This document shows positions 15,837-22,851 of a DNA stretch of 23,916 bases, in pieces. Made by a program: the position numbers and the translations under genes. The stretch is from an uncultured Bacteroidales bacterium (GTDB lineage Bacteria; Bacteroidota; Bacteroidia; Bacteroidales; UBA932): positions 1-23,916 of the forward strand of contig CAMOKK010000003.1 in assembly GCA_946617545.1 (NCBI GenBank). Direction: 5' to 3'. Position 1 is the stretch's first letter; each line of letters starts with the position of its first letter. A model generated the notes under the pieces. The model saw only the letters and a program-made list of their open reading frames with translations, was not told the DNA's origin and did no database searches.

Positions 15837-16589
15837 ATGAAACGCATTGGTGTATTTGTTTTGGCTTTGATGCTGTGCGCCTGTTCCAACGCACAGGTGA
15901 CGCGCTATAAACTGAAGGTGGTGAAGGATTATCCTCACGACATGGCTGCCTACACGCAGGGGCTGTTTTTCCATGAAGGCAAACTCTACGAGACCACGGG
16001 ACAGTATGGCACCAGTTCCATCCGTACCGTAGACCTGGCAAGCGGCAAGCCCATTCTGAACAAGAAACTGAATGCCAAGTATTTCGCAGAGGGGAGCGTG
16101 GTCTTGGGCAATACGCTGTACATCCTTACCTGGACCAACAAGGTGGCTTTCCTGTACGATGCCGCCACGCTGGAGTACCTGAGGACGGTGGGCTATCCCC
16201 GCGAGGGATGGGGCCTTACTACGGACGGCAGGCAGCTCATTGCCAGCGACGGCAGCGCCAGCCTGTACTTCATGGACAAGAACCTGAAGCTGCAGCGCAA
16301 GCAGACGGTCACCCTGAACGGCCGTCCGCTGAAAAACCTGAACGAACTGGAGTGGATTGGGGGGAAGGTATGGGCCAACGTGTACCTCACGGACATGATA
16401 GCCATCATAGACCCCCGTTCCGGCAAGGTGGAAGGCACCGTGGACTGCGCCGGCCTCCTTCCGGACGAACTCTGGACGTCGGCCACCGATGTTCTGAACG
16501 GCATCGCCTTGGACGCTGCGGGTAGGATTTACCTTACCGGCAAGAACTGGCCTAAACTCTATCAGATTGAACTTGTTAAATTGAATTGA
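15837..16589 (+). CDS. Glutaminyl-peptide cyclotransferase, lipoprotein
   Basis: Family of plant/bacterial glutamine cyclotransferases (PF05096), five-bladed propellers that cyclise N-terminal glutamine to pyroglutamate. Family features: AYTQGLFFHEGKLYETTG (38-55), YGTSSIRTVDL, EGSVVLGNTLYILTW (85-99), REGWGLTTDG, NELEWIGGKVWANV (169-182) and LNGIALD near the end. The 250-residue length matches the family. The N-terminus is a lipoprotein signal with cysteine at position 16 in LCAC (or C14), so it is predicted to be membrane-anchored outside the cytoplasm. Natural substrates are unknown. The 97 bp that follow contain a TPP riboswitch for the next gene. Confidence 0.92.
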   Translation: MKRIGVFVLALMLCACSNAQVTRYKLKVVKDYPHDMAAYTQGLFFHEGKLYETTGQYGTSSIRTVDLASGKPILNKKLNAKYFAEGSVVLGNTLYILTWTNKVAFLYDAATLEYLRTVGYPREGWGLTTDGRQLIASDGSASLYFMDKNLKLQRKQTVTLNGRPLKNLNELEWIGGKVWANVYLTDMIAIIDPRSGKVEGTVDCAGLLPDELWTSATDVLNGIALDAAGRIYLTGKNWPKLYQIELVKLN

Positions 16590-16608
16590 TTTCCCTCCGG
16601 AGGGGAAA
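16590..16608 (+). other. Short hairpin between the cyclotransferase gene and the TPP riboswitch
   Basis: TTTCCCT-CCGG-AGGGGAAA can fold into a 7-bp stem with one bulged G, starting at the stop codon of the preceding gene. It has no T run, so it is a poor rho-independent terminator. Its left arm (TTTCC) is also complementary to GGAAA at 16682-16686 in front of the receptor start codon. Confidence 0.45.
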
Positions 16609-16610
16609 CA

Positions 16611-16685
16611 TATTAGGGGTATCCGGAAGGTCCGGATTGAGAATATACCCTCATAACTTGATACGGTTGATACCGTCGTAAGGAA
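16611..16685 (+). promoter_or_regulatory. TPP (THI-box) riboswitch
   Basis: The leader of the TonB-dependent receptor gene has the order of conserved pieces of a thiamine pyrophosphate riboswitch. The 5' block GGGGTA is at 16616-16621. P3 hairpin ATCCGGA-AGG-TCCGGAT is at 16621-16637. The pyrimidine-sensing TTGAGA is at 16637-16642 (consensus CTGAGA). ACCC at 16647-16650 closes P2 with GGGT (16617-16620). ACTTGAT is at 16656-16662 (consensus ACCTGAT). P5 ACGGT-TGAT-ACCGT is at 16663-16676, and CGTAAGGAA at 16677-16685. The 3' end meets the ATG at 16686 directly, so ligand binding most simply blocks translation start. No terminator is seen between aptamer and gene. Confidence 0.9.
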
Positions 16686-18869
16686 ATGAAAAAAACAATT
16701 TTGTTTTCAGCACTGATCGTGCTGTCTTTCTGCGCCGTTGCGCAGGAAAAGACCGAGCGTCTGGACTCGGTGGTTGTGTCGGCCTCCCGTGCCGGCCGCA
16801 ACACGCCTGTTACCTATGAGAATGTGGGGAAAGGGGCCCTGGAAGCCACCAATCCCCTGAATTCCCTTCCCATGACCTTGAACCTGCTGCCTTCGGTGGT
16901 TACCTATAACGAGGGCGGCACGGGCTTAGGGGCATCGGCCATGACCATCCGCGGCTCCAAGGGCTCGCAGATTAACGTGACGCTGAACGGCATCACCCTC
17001 AACGATGCGGAGTCGCAGGAGGTTTTCTGGATGAACATCCCGGCGCTCACCTCCCTGCTGTCTTCCGTGCAGGTGCAGCGGGGGCTGGGTACGTCGGCCT
17101 CCGGGGCGGGCGCCTTCGGGGCCAGCATCAACATGAACACCGCCTTCGTGACGCCGGAGCCCTGGGCCGACGTAAGCTTTTCCGCAGGCTCTTATAACAC
17201 CTTCATCACTACGGTGGCGGCTTCTACCGGGCGCATGCGGAAGGGTTTCTACGCCTCGGGAGCTTATTCCTACAACACCACCGACGGGTATATCCGCAAC
17301 GCCCTGGTGCGCTCCCGGAGCGCCTTTGCCGCCCTGGGCTGGCTGGGGCGCAGGAATTCCGTACGGCTCACCTATCTTATGGGCCGGCAGCGCAGCGGCA
17401 TCACCTGGGACGGCATAGACTTGGAGCAGTATGCCAAGGACCGGACCTACAATCCGGCAGGGGAGTACTACGACGAGCTGGGAAACGTCTATTACTATCC
17501 CAACCAGACGGACAACTATGCCCAGCATCACCTGCAGCTCCAGTTCACCCACGCCTTCACCGATGCGCTCACCGTGTCCGCCACGGCCGATTACACCCGC
17601 GGAGACGGCTATGACGAGTACTACAAGATGAACCGGAAGCTCCGGAATTTTGGAATAGACCCCGGCCAGGCCGATCCCCGCAGCGACATGACCTACCGCA
17701 AGAAGATGGACAATGACCTCTTTGTGGGGCAGGCTACGCTGCGCTACAAGACGGAAAGGCTGAACGTCACGGGCGGCCTGAACCTCTCCCATTATATAGG
17801 AGGCCATTGGGGAGAAGTCCTCTGGGTGAAAACCCTGGACAGTTTCGAGAAGGAGAACTGGTACCGCAACACGGGCTGGAAAACGGACGGCAGCGCCTTC
17901 GTGCGGGCCGAATATACCCCGCTTCCCTGGCTCACCGCCTATGCCGACCTCCAGTACCGCGGCATCCGTTACCGGATTGACGGAACGGACGATGACTTTC
18001 TGGAATACGGCGCCGCCCCCGCAGACCGCCTGGACTATGACCAGACCTGGCATTTCTTCAATCCCCGCGCGGGCGTGTCGGCCTCCTGGGGCCGGCATAC
18101 CTTGTATGCGTCGGCTGCCGTGGGGCACCGGGAACCGGGCAGGGGAGACATCAAGGAGAACGTGAAGGGGGAGGGCGCTCCCATCCGCCCGGAGGCCATG
18201 CTGGATGTGGAGCTGGGCTGGCGCTTCGAGGGGAAGACGCTGCATGCATCGGCCAATCTGTATGCGATGGAATACAAGGACATGCTCCTGGAAACGGGCC
18301 GATTGTCTTCCGGCGGCTATGCCATCAAGGAGAATGTGGACCGTTCCTGGCGCCGGGGCCTGGAGCTTTCTGCCGCCTGGATGCCGCTCCGCTGGCTCAA
18401 GGCCGACGGCAACCTCACCCTCTCCCTGAACCAAATCAAGGATTATACGGCCTACGTGCCCTATGAGGACTATTCCCGCACCCATCCCGTCCACTATGGC
18501 AAGACCACCATGCTCATGTCGCCTTCCGTGATTGGGATGCTGCGCCTGAGCTTCTTCCCATGGCGTGAGATGGCTTTCTCCGTAGACGGAAAATACGTGG
18601 GGAAGCAGTACATAGACAATTCCATGCGGGAAGAGATGGCCATTCCTGCCTATTTTGTGATGGACGCCCAGTTGAGCAAGGCCTTTACCGTGGGGGGAGG
18701 GAAGCTCAGTATCGGCCTTTTTGTGCATAACCTTTTGAATCACATGTATTATGCCTCCGGCTGGAGATGGGAAAGCTATTCTGAGGCCGATGCAAACGTT
18801 TACACGGGAATTGGGGTCTATCCCCAGGCGCCAAGAAATTTCTCAATAAAAGTACGATTTAATTTTTAA
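16686..18869 (+). CDS. TonB-dependent outer-membrane receptor, predicted thiamine transporter
   Basis: A 727-residue TonB-dependent receptor: signal peptide 1-20 (ends CAVAQ), a TonB-box-like segment RLDSVVVSASR (25-35), a plug domain at about 36-152 (AMTIRGSKGSQINVTLNGI, SSVQVQRGLGTSASGAGAFG), then a 22-strand-type barrel ending in KVRFNF with the terminal phenylalanine. It lacks the N-terminal carboxypeptidase-like domain of SusC proteins and has no SusD gene beside it, so it is of the small-molecule type. The TPP riboswitch directly in front indicates that its substrate is thiamine, a phosphate ester or a precursor. That fits the known Bacteroides thiamine receptor logic, in which such receptors sit with pnuT and a thiamine pyrophosphokinase; neither is next to it here. 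Energy would come from TonB-ExbBD encoded elsewhere. Confidence 0.9.
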   Translation: MKKTILFSALIVLSFCAVAQEKTERLDSVVVSASRAGRNTPVTYENVGKGALEATNPLNSLPMTLNLLPSVVTYNEGGTGLGASAMTIRGSKGSQINVTLNGITLNDAESQEVFWMNIPALTSLLSSVQVQRGLGTSASGAGAFGASINMNTAFVTPEPWADVSFSAGSYNTFITTVAASTGRMRKGFYASGAYSYNTTDGYIRNALVRSRSAFAALGWLGRRNSVRLTYLMGRQRSGITWDGIDLEQYAKDRTYNPAGEYYDELGNVYYYPNQTDNYAQHHLQLQFTHAFTDALTVSATADYTRGDGYDEYYKMNRKLRNFGIDPGQADPRSDMTYRKKMDNDLFVGQATLRYKTERLNVTGGLNLSHYIGGHWGEVLWVKTLDSFEKENWYRNTGWKTDGSAFVRAEYTPLPWLTAYADLQYRGIRYRIDGTDDDFLEYGAAPADRLDYDQTWHFFNPRAGVSASWGRHTLYASAAVGHREPGRGDIKENVKGEGAPIRPEAMLDVELGWRFEGKTLHASANLYAMEYKDMLLETGRLSSGGYAIKENVDRSWRRGLELSAAWMPLRWLKADGNLTLSLNQIKDYTAYVPYEDYSRTHPVHYGKTTMLMSPSVIGMLRLSFFPWREMAFSVDGKYVGKQYIDNSMREEMAIPAYFVMDAQLSKAFTVGGGKLSIGLFVHNLLNHMYYASGWRWESYSEADANVYTGIGVYPQAPRNFSIKVRFNF

Positions 18870-18903
18870 AAATATTTATTTAGTAAAGAAAAGTTAAATA
18901 AAT

Positions 18904-18934
18904 TTTGGAGAAATAAAAATAAGTCGTACCTTTG
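18904..18934 (+). promoter_or_regulatory. Orphan promoter (TTTG-19 bp-TACCTTTG)
   Basis: TTTG at 18904-18907 and TACCTTTG at 18927-18934, separated by exactly 19 bp in an AT-rich stretch, make one of the best consensus promoters in the window. Transcription would start near 18940. No plus-strand protein gene follows; the transcript meets a strong terminator at 19038-19081. Confidence 0.72.
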
Positions 18935-18939
18935 TATTG

Positions 18940-19081
18940 GAAAACGGGTGAACGCTCCTTTTCCATACGTAAAACGCTTTTTCTAACCAACTTAATTAAC
19001 CTTCTTCTTTAAGGTAAGAATACACTACTAACTAACCAAACAAACCCTCGCAGTGATGCGAGGGTTTGTTTGCTATTTTTT
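18940..19081 (+). ncRNA. Candidate small RNA, about 140 nt
   Basis: The interval between a consensus promoter and a rho-independent terminator holds no credible ORF. Visible structure: a 7-bp hairpin right at the predicted 5' end (TGGAAAA 18938-18944 with TTTTCCA 18959-18965), a short internal hairpin (ACCTT 18999-19003 with AAGGT 19011-19015), an unstructured A/C-rich stretch (19019-19037), then the terminator stem. A 12-codon GTG frame (18948-18986) and a 26-codon TTG frame exist but lack support. It matches no RNA family I can name with certainty; it is too short and differently built for 6S RNA or tmRNA. An alternative is the remnant leader of a lost gene. Confidence 0.5.
19038..19081 (+). 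terminator. Rho-independent terminator with 15-bp stem
   Basis: AAACAAACCCTCGCA (19038-19052) pairs perfectly with TGCGAGGGTTTGTTT (19057-19071) around a GTGA tetraloop and is followed by T6 at 19076-19081. It ends plus-strand transcripts from the orphan promoter and any read-through from the receptor gene. On the minus strand it stands directly after the sdaA stop and could help end that transcript, although the T tail there is weaker. Confidence 0.9.
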
Positions 19082-20281
19082 CAGGTAGTTGAGGGCCAGG
19101 CCGCCGGCTGACGTTTCCTTGTACAGCGAGGGGAGGTCTTTTCCCGTCTGTTTCATCACTTCCACCACATGGTCGAAGGAGATGCGGTGGCGTCCGTCGG
19201 AGAAGGTGGAGTAGATGTTGGAGTCCAGTGCGCGGGTGGCGGCGAAGGCGTTTCGCTCGATGCAGGGAATCTGCACCAGGCCGCAGACAGGGTCGCAGGT
19301 CATGCCCAGATGGTGCTCCAGGCCCATTTCGGCCGCATATTCAATCTGGTAGGGACTGCCGCCAAAGAGCTGGCAGGCTGCGGCCGAAGCCATGGCGCAG
19401 GCCACGCCCACTTCTCCCTGGCAGCCCACTTCGGCCCCGGAGATGGAGGCGTTGTGCTTGACCACGTTGCCGATGAGTCCGGCCGTGGCCAGCGCGTGCA
19501 GAATCTTGGTGTCGGAGAAGGCATGGCCTTTGGCCAGGTGGTACAGCACGCCGGGAAGCACGCCGGAGGAGCCGCAGGTGGGCGCCGTGACAATGATTCC
19601 GCCGGAGGCATTCTCCTCGCTCACGGCCAGGGCGTAGGCAAACACCAGGCCGCGGGAGCGCAGGTTGGGCTGGTAGCCCAGGGCCTTCACGTGGTACACG
19701 CCGGCCTTGCGGGAGAGGTTCAGCGGTCCGGGCAGCCGGCCTTCGGTGTTGAGTCCGCGTTCCACGGCGGCCTTCATGGCGTCCCAGATGCTCTGCAGGT
19801 AGTCCCAGATGCTTTCGTCTTCGTGCATCTCCACATATTCCCAGAGGCTGCGGCCGTGGCTGTCGCACCAGTCGATGATTTCCGTGAGGGTTCCGAGCGG
19901 GTATATGTCTCCGGACAGGCTCATCTCTTTGCCGGGGCCTTCCGAGAGGGCGCCTCCGCCGACGGAATAGGCCGTCCATTCTTCCAGGAGGGCGTCATCG
20001 GCCCCGAAGGCCTTGAAGAGCATGCCATTGGGGTGATACTCCAGGAAATGGGAAGGTTCCCAGAGGATTTGCACCGGGCCGATGGGCTCCAGGGCATCCA
20101 GAATGGCGATGTCTGTCATGTGCCCCTTGCCGGTGGCGGCCAGGGAACCGTAGAGGGTGACCTCGAAGCGGGTGGCATCGCGGTGGCGCTCCCCAAACAG
20201 GCGGGCGGCATTGTTGGGGCCCATGGTATGGGAAGAGGAAGGGCCTTTCCCTATTTTATACAGTTCGCGAAGAGAATTCAT
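19073..20281 (-). CDS. sdaA: L-serine ammonia-lyase (dehydratase), iron-sulfur, single chain
   Basis: Deaminates L-serine to pyruvate and ammonia using a [4Fe-4S] cluster. The 402-residue protein contains the beta domain (GPSSSHTMGPNNAA, 13-26) and alpha domain (APTCGSSGVLPG, 233-244; CDPVCGLVQIPCIERNAF, 329-346) in one chain. C287, C329 and C340 have the spacing (42 and 11) that I recall for the three cluster cysteines of structurally known single-chain enzymes. No cysteine is found near the C-terminus. The frame is open 150 bp further upstream, but the conserved protein begins at MNSLRELYKIGKGPSSSHT and a promoter box lies at 20308-20301, so 20281 is the start. It is divergent from trmD and ends against the terminator at 19038-19081. 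Confidence 0.95.
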   Translation of the reverse strand: MNSLRELYKIGKGPSSSHTMGPNNAARLFGERHRDATRFEVTLYGSLAATGKGHMTDIAILDALEPIGPVQILWEPSHFLEYHPNGMLFKAFGADDALLEEWTAYSVGGGALSEGPGKEMSLSGDIYPLGTLTEIIDWCDSHGRSLWEYVEMHEDESIWDYLQSIWDAMKAAVERGLNTEGRLPGPLNLSRKAGVYHVKALGYQPNLRSRGLVFAYALAVSEENASGGIIVTAPTCGSSGVLPGVLYHLAKGHAFSDTKILHALATAGLIGNVVKHNASISGAEVGCQGEVGVACAMASAAACQLFGGSPYQIEYAAEMGLEHHLGMTCDPVCGLVQIPCIERNAFAATRALDSNIYSTFSDGRHRISFDHVVEVMKQTGKDLPSLYKETSAGGLALNYLKK

Positions 20282-20300
20282 AAGAATGCGCTTTGAGGCG

Positions 20301-20308
20301 CAAAGATA
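20301..20308 (-). promoter_or_regulatory. -7 box of the sdaA promoter
   Basis: Minus-strand TATCTTTG lies about 20 bp before the sdaA ATG. Its -33 region would fall over the trmD -7 box; no exact TTTG is present there. Confidence 0.5.
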
Positions 20309-20321
20309 CAGATATTTTTCG

Positions 20322-20329
20322 TATTTTTG
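20322..20329 (+). promoter_or_regulatory. -7 box of the trmD promoter
   Basis: TATTTTTG lies 20 bp before the trmD ATG at 20349, predicting a start near 20336. Its -33 region would overlap the sdaA -7 box, so the two divergent promoters share DNA. Confidence 0.5.
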
Positions 20330-20348
20330 CAGTTCAAGCCGATATCGT

Positions 20349-21029
20349 ATGCTAAGGATAGACATCATCAGCGTGGTTCCGGAACTGCTGGAAAGTCCTC
20401 TGGGTTTTTCCATTCCGGCCAGGGCCGTCAAAAAGGGCCTGGCAGAGATTCACATCCATGATTTGCGGAAGTACGGACTGGGGAGCCGCCAGACGGTGGA
20501 CGACTATTCCTACGGCGGAGACGCCGGCATGGTGATGATGGTGGAACCGGTGTTCAACTGCATCCGGGATTTGCAGGCCCAGCGCCCTTACGACGAGGTC
20601 ATTTACATGGCCCCGGACGGGGAAATCCTTACCCAGGGCATAGCCAACGAGCTTTCCCTCAAGGAGAACCTCATCATCCTCTGCGGCCATTACAAGGGAA
20701 TTGACGAGCGCATCCGGGAGCACCTCATCACCCGCGAAATCTCCGTGGGAGACTTTGTGGTGAGCGGGGGAGAGATTCCCGCCGCCCTCCTGGCCGACAG
20801 CATCATCCGCCTGGTTCCCGGCGTGCTCACGGACGAAACATCGGCCCTGAGCGATTCCTTCCAGGACGGACTGGTGTCTCCGCCGGTCTATACGCGCCCG
20901 GCCGATTTCAACGGCTGGAAGGTGCCCCAGGTGCTTCTGAGCGGCAATCCCAAGCTCATTCAGGCCTGGCAGGACGAGCAGGCGCTTGCCCGCACGCGGG
21001 AGCGCAGGCCCGGAATGTTGGAAAAGTAA
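20349..21029 (+). CDS. trmD: tRNA (guanine37-N1)-methyltransferase
   Basis: Methylates N1 of G37 next to the anticodon and so prevents +1 frameshifting. The 226-residue SPOUT enzyme shows MLRIDIISVVPELL at the start, the conserved DYSYGGDAGMVM (52-63) and the trefoil-knot SAM site LCGHYKGIDERI with SVGDFVVSGGE. The C-terminal domain with PPVYTRPADFNGWKVPQVLLSG is complete. The frame is open far upstream, but only the ATG at 20349 starts the family sequence and a promoter box precedes it. It is not in the rpsP-rimM-trmD-rplS operon seen in many bacteria; here it stands alone between sdaA and the DUF349 gene. Confidence 0.97.
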   Translation: MLRIDIISVVPELLESPLGFSIPARAVKKGLAEIHIHDLRKYGLGSRQTVDDYSYGGDAGMVMMVEPVFNCIRDLQAQRPYDEVIYMAPDGEILTQGIANELSLKENLIILCGHYKGIDERIREHLITREISVGDFVVSGGEIPAALLADSIIRLVPGVLTDETSALSDSFQDGLVSPPVYTRPADFNGWKVPQVLLSGNPKLIQAWQDEQALARTRERRPGMLEK

Positions 21030-21048
21030 AGGATTATAACTACATTTG
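21018..21048 (+). promoter_or_regulatory. Promoter of the DUF349 gene
   Basis: TTGG (21018-21021) and TACATTTG (21041-21048) are 19 bp apart. The -33 element lies in the last codons of trmD. The predicted start near 21055 gives a leader of about 20 bases before the ATG at 21076. Confidence 0.68.
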
Positions 21049-21075
21049 TAAGCTAATAATGTTAAACTAAATACT

Positions 21076-22848
21076 ATGAGTGAAGAAATTAAGCCTGTGG
21101 TGAACGAAGAAACCGCAGATGTAGTCAAAAAGGAACAGGAAGTGAATTTCGCAGAGAAAACCCTGGCTGAGCTGTCCGGTCTGTTCCAAAGTCTGTCTGA
21201 AAGTGAAGACCGCATGAAGCGGTCCAAGGAGGCCGAAGCCATCAAATCGGCCTTTTATAAGCGTCTTTCCAAAGAGAAGGCGGAAGCCGGGGAAGACGCC
21301 GTCGTGGACGAACCCGACGAGAACACCCCTGCCGAGGAGCAGACCGTTCCTCTTCAGAGCGGCCCTGTGAGCCCCTTTGCCGCCATCGAGGCCGGTTTCA
21401 AGTCATTGTACGTGGCCTATAAGAAGGAGCGTGCCGAATATAATAAGGAACTGGACGCCCAGCGGGAAGAGAATCTGGCCAAAAAGCAGGCCATCATCGA
21501 GGAGCTCAAGACCTTGGTGGAGGAGCCCGGAGACATGAAGGACGCCTTCCCCAAGTTCCGGGACATCCAGAACCGCTGGCGGGAAGTGGGTCCCGTCCCC
21601 CAGCAGAGCTTCCGCGACGTGAACGACACCTACCAGCTGTATGTGACCAAGTTCTACGACCTGGTGGATATTAACCGTGAACTCCGTGACCTGGATTTCA
21701 AGAAGAACCTGGAGGCCAAGACGGCCTTCTGCGAGGCGGCCGAGGCTCTGGCGGAGGACGACAATGTGGTGGATGCCTTCAAGGAACTCCAGAAACTCCA
21801 CGAGCAGTGGAAGGACCTGGGCCCCGTTGCCAAGGAATTCCGTGAAGAGATTTGGGAGCGTTTCCGCGCCGCCACCTCCGTGATTAACAAGAAGTATCAG
21901 GCCCATTTCGAAGGGCTCAAGGAGCAGCAGGCCCAGAACCTGGAGGCCAAGAAAGCCCTCTGTGAAGAGGTGGAAGCCATTGCCGGGAAGGAAATTAGCT
22001 CCTCCACCGAGTGGAACGCCCTTTCCAAGCAGATAGAGGAAATCCAGGCCCGGTGGCGTTCCATCGGCTTTGCCACCCGCAAGGAGAACCAGAAAGTATA
22101 TGACCGTTTCCGTGCCGCCTGCGACAAATTCTTCGAGCGCAAGCGTGCCTCCTTTACGGAGTTCAAGGATTCCATGAATGCCAACTTGGAGAAGAAGATG
22201 GCCATCATCCAGGAGGCCGAATCGCTCAAGGACAGCACGGACTGGAAGGCCACCGGAGACCGTTTCATCGAGCTGCAGAAGCAGTGGAAGGAGATTGGCG
22301 CCGTGCCGCGCAAGAAGAGCGAGCAAATCTGGAAGCGTTTCCGCGCCGCCTGCGACACCTTCTTCACCGCCCGTGACAACCGTCCCGACGGCCCCGGGTC
22401 CTTAGGTGCCAACCTGGCGGCCAAGAAAGCCCTGATTGAGGAAATCAAGGCTTATGTTCCGGCCGATGCCGCCGCCGACGCCGCGGCCGCCAAGGACTTT
22501 GCCGCCAAGTGGAACGAGATTGGTTTTGTTCCCTTCAAGGAAAAGGATAGGATTCAGGCCCAGTATCGCGAGGCCATGCAGGAGAAATTCCCCAGATCTG
22601 CCGGCAACGGAGGCTCCCGCGGAGGCGAGCGCCGTCCCCTGAGCGAAAAAGACAAGCTCAAAGAGCAGTTCAACGCCCTCCAGCAGGAGATTCAGACCTA
22701 TGAGAACAACATCGGCTTCTTCGGTCTCTCCAAGGGAGCGGAAAAGCTCAAGGCCCAGATGCAGGAGCGCATTGATGCCGCCAAGCTCAAACTGGAAGAG
22801 CTCAAGGCTCAGATTCGTGCCAAGGAAGCACAGGAGGGACAGGAGTAG
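21076..22848 (+). CDS. DUF349 repeat protein
   Basis: A 590-residue, highly charged, mostly helical cytoplasmic protein. After a disordered acidic N-terminus (about 1-95) come five DUF349 repeats at roughly 136-196, 209-275, 285-357, 370-435 and 447-505. Each is centred on W-(R/K)-(E/D/S)-(I/V/L)-G followed by a (R/Q)-(F/Y)-R-(A/E) helix: NRWREVGPVP, EQWKDLGPVA, ARWRSIGFAT, KQWKEIGAVP and AKWNEIGFVP. A Gly/Arg-rich linker (506-520) leads to a C-terminal coiled coil (525-585). The biochemical function of DUF349 is not established to my knowledge. It has its own promoter, and yidC starts 3 bp after its stop, so the two are probably co-transcribed. Confidence 0.9.
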   Translation: MSEEIKPVVNEETADVVKKEQEVNFAEKTLAELSGLFQSLSESEDRMKRSKEAEAIKSAFYKRLSKEKAEAGEDAVVDEPDENTPAEEQTVPLQSGPVSPFAAIEAGFKSLYVAYKKERAEYNKELDAQREENLAKKQAIIEELKTLVEEPGDMKDAFPKFRDIQNRWREVGPVPQQSFRDVNDTYQLYVTKFYDLVDINRELRDLDFKKNLEAKTAFCEAAEALAEDDNVVDAFKELQKLHEQWKDLGPVAKEFREEIWERFRAATSVINKKYQAHFEGLKEQQAQNLEAKKALCEEVEAIAGKEISSSTEWNALSKQIEEIQARWRSIGFATRKENQKVYDRFRAACDKFFERKRASFTEFKDSMNANLEKKMAIIQEAESLKDSTDWKATGDRFIELQKQWKEIGAVPRKKSEQIWKRFRAACDTFFTARDNRPDGPGSLGANLAAKKALIEEIKAYVPADAAADAAAAKDFAAKWNEIGFVPFKEKDRIQAQYREAMQEKFPRSAGNGGSRGGERRPLSEKDKLKEQFNALQQEIQTYENNIGFFGLSKGAEKLKAQMQERIDAAKLKLEELKAQIRAKEAQEGQE

Positions 22849-22851
22849 CCT

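Noticed and set aside
16611..16685. Cobalamin riboswitch in front of the TonB-dependent receptor
   Set aside because: Cobalamin elements are common before such receptors, but the B12-box is missing and all TPP aptamer elements are present in order.
16926..18743. 605-codon minus-strand frame opposite the TonB-dependent receptor
   Set aside because: Shadow of the receptor gene, no promoter, no conserved motif.
18932..19012. 26-codon TTG-initiated reading frame inside the candidate small RNA
   Set aside because: The TTG is part of the promoter -7 box, so it would lie upstream of the transcript start; no ribosome-binding feature is visible.
18940..19081. 6S RNA or tmRNA as identity of the orphan transcript
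   Set aside because: Too short; no long rod with a central bubble as in 6S, and no tRNA-like ends or tag frame as in tmRNA.
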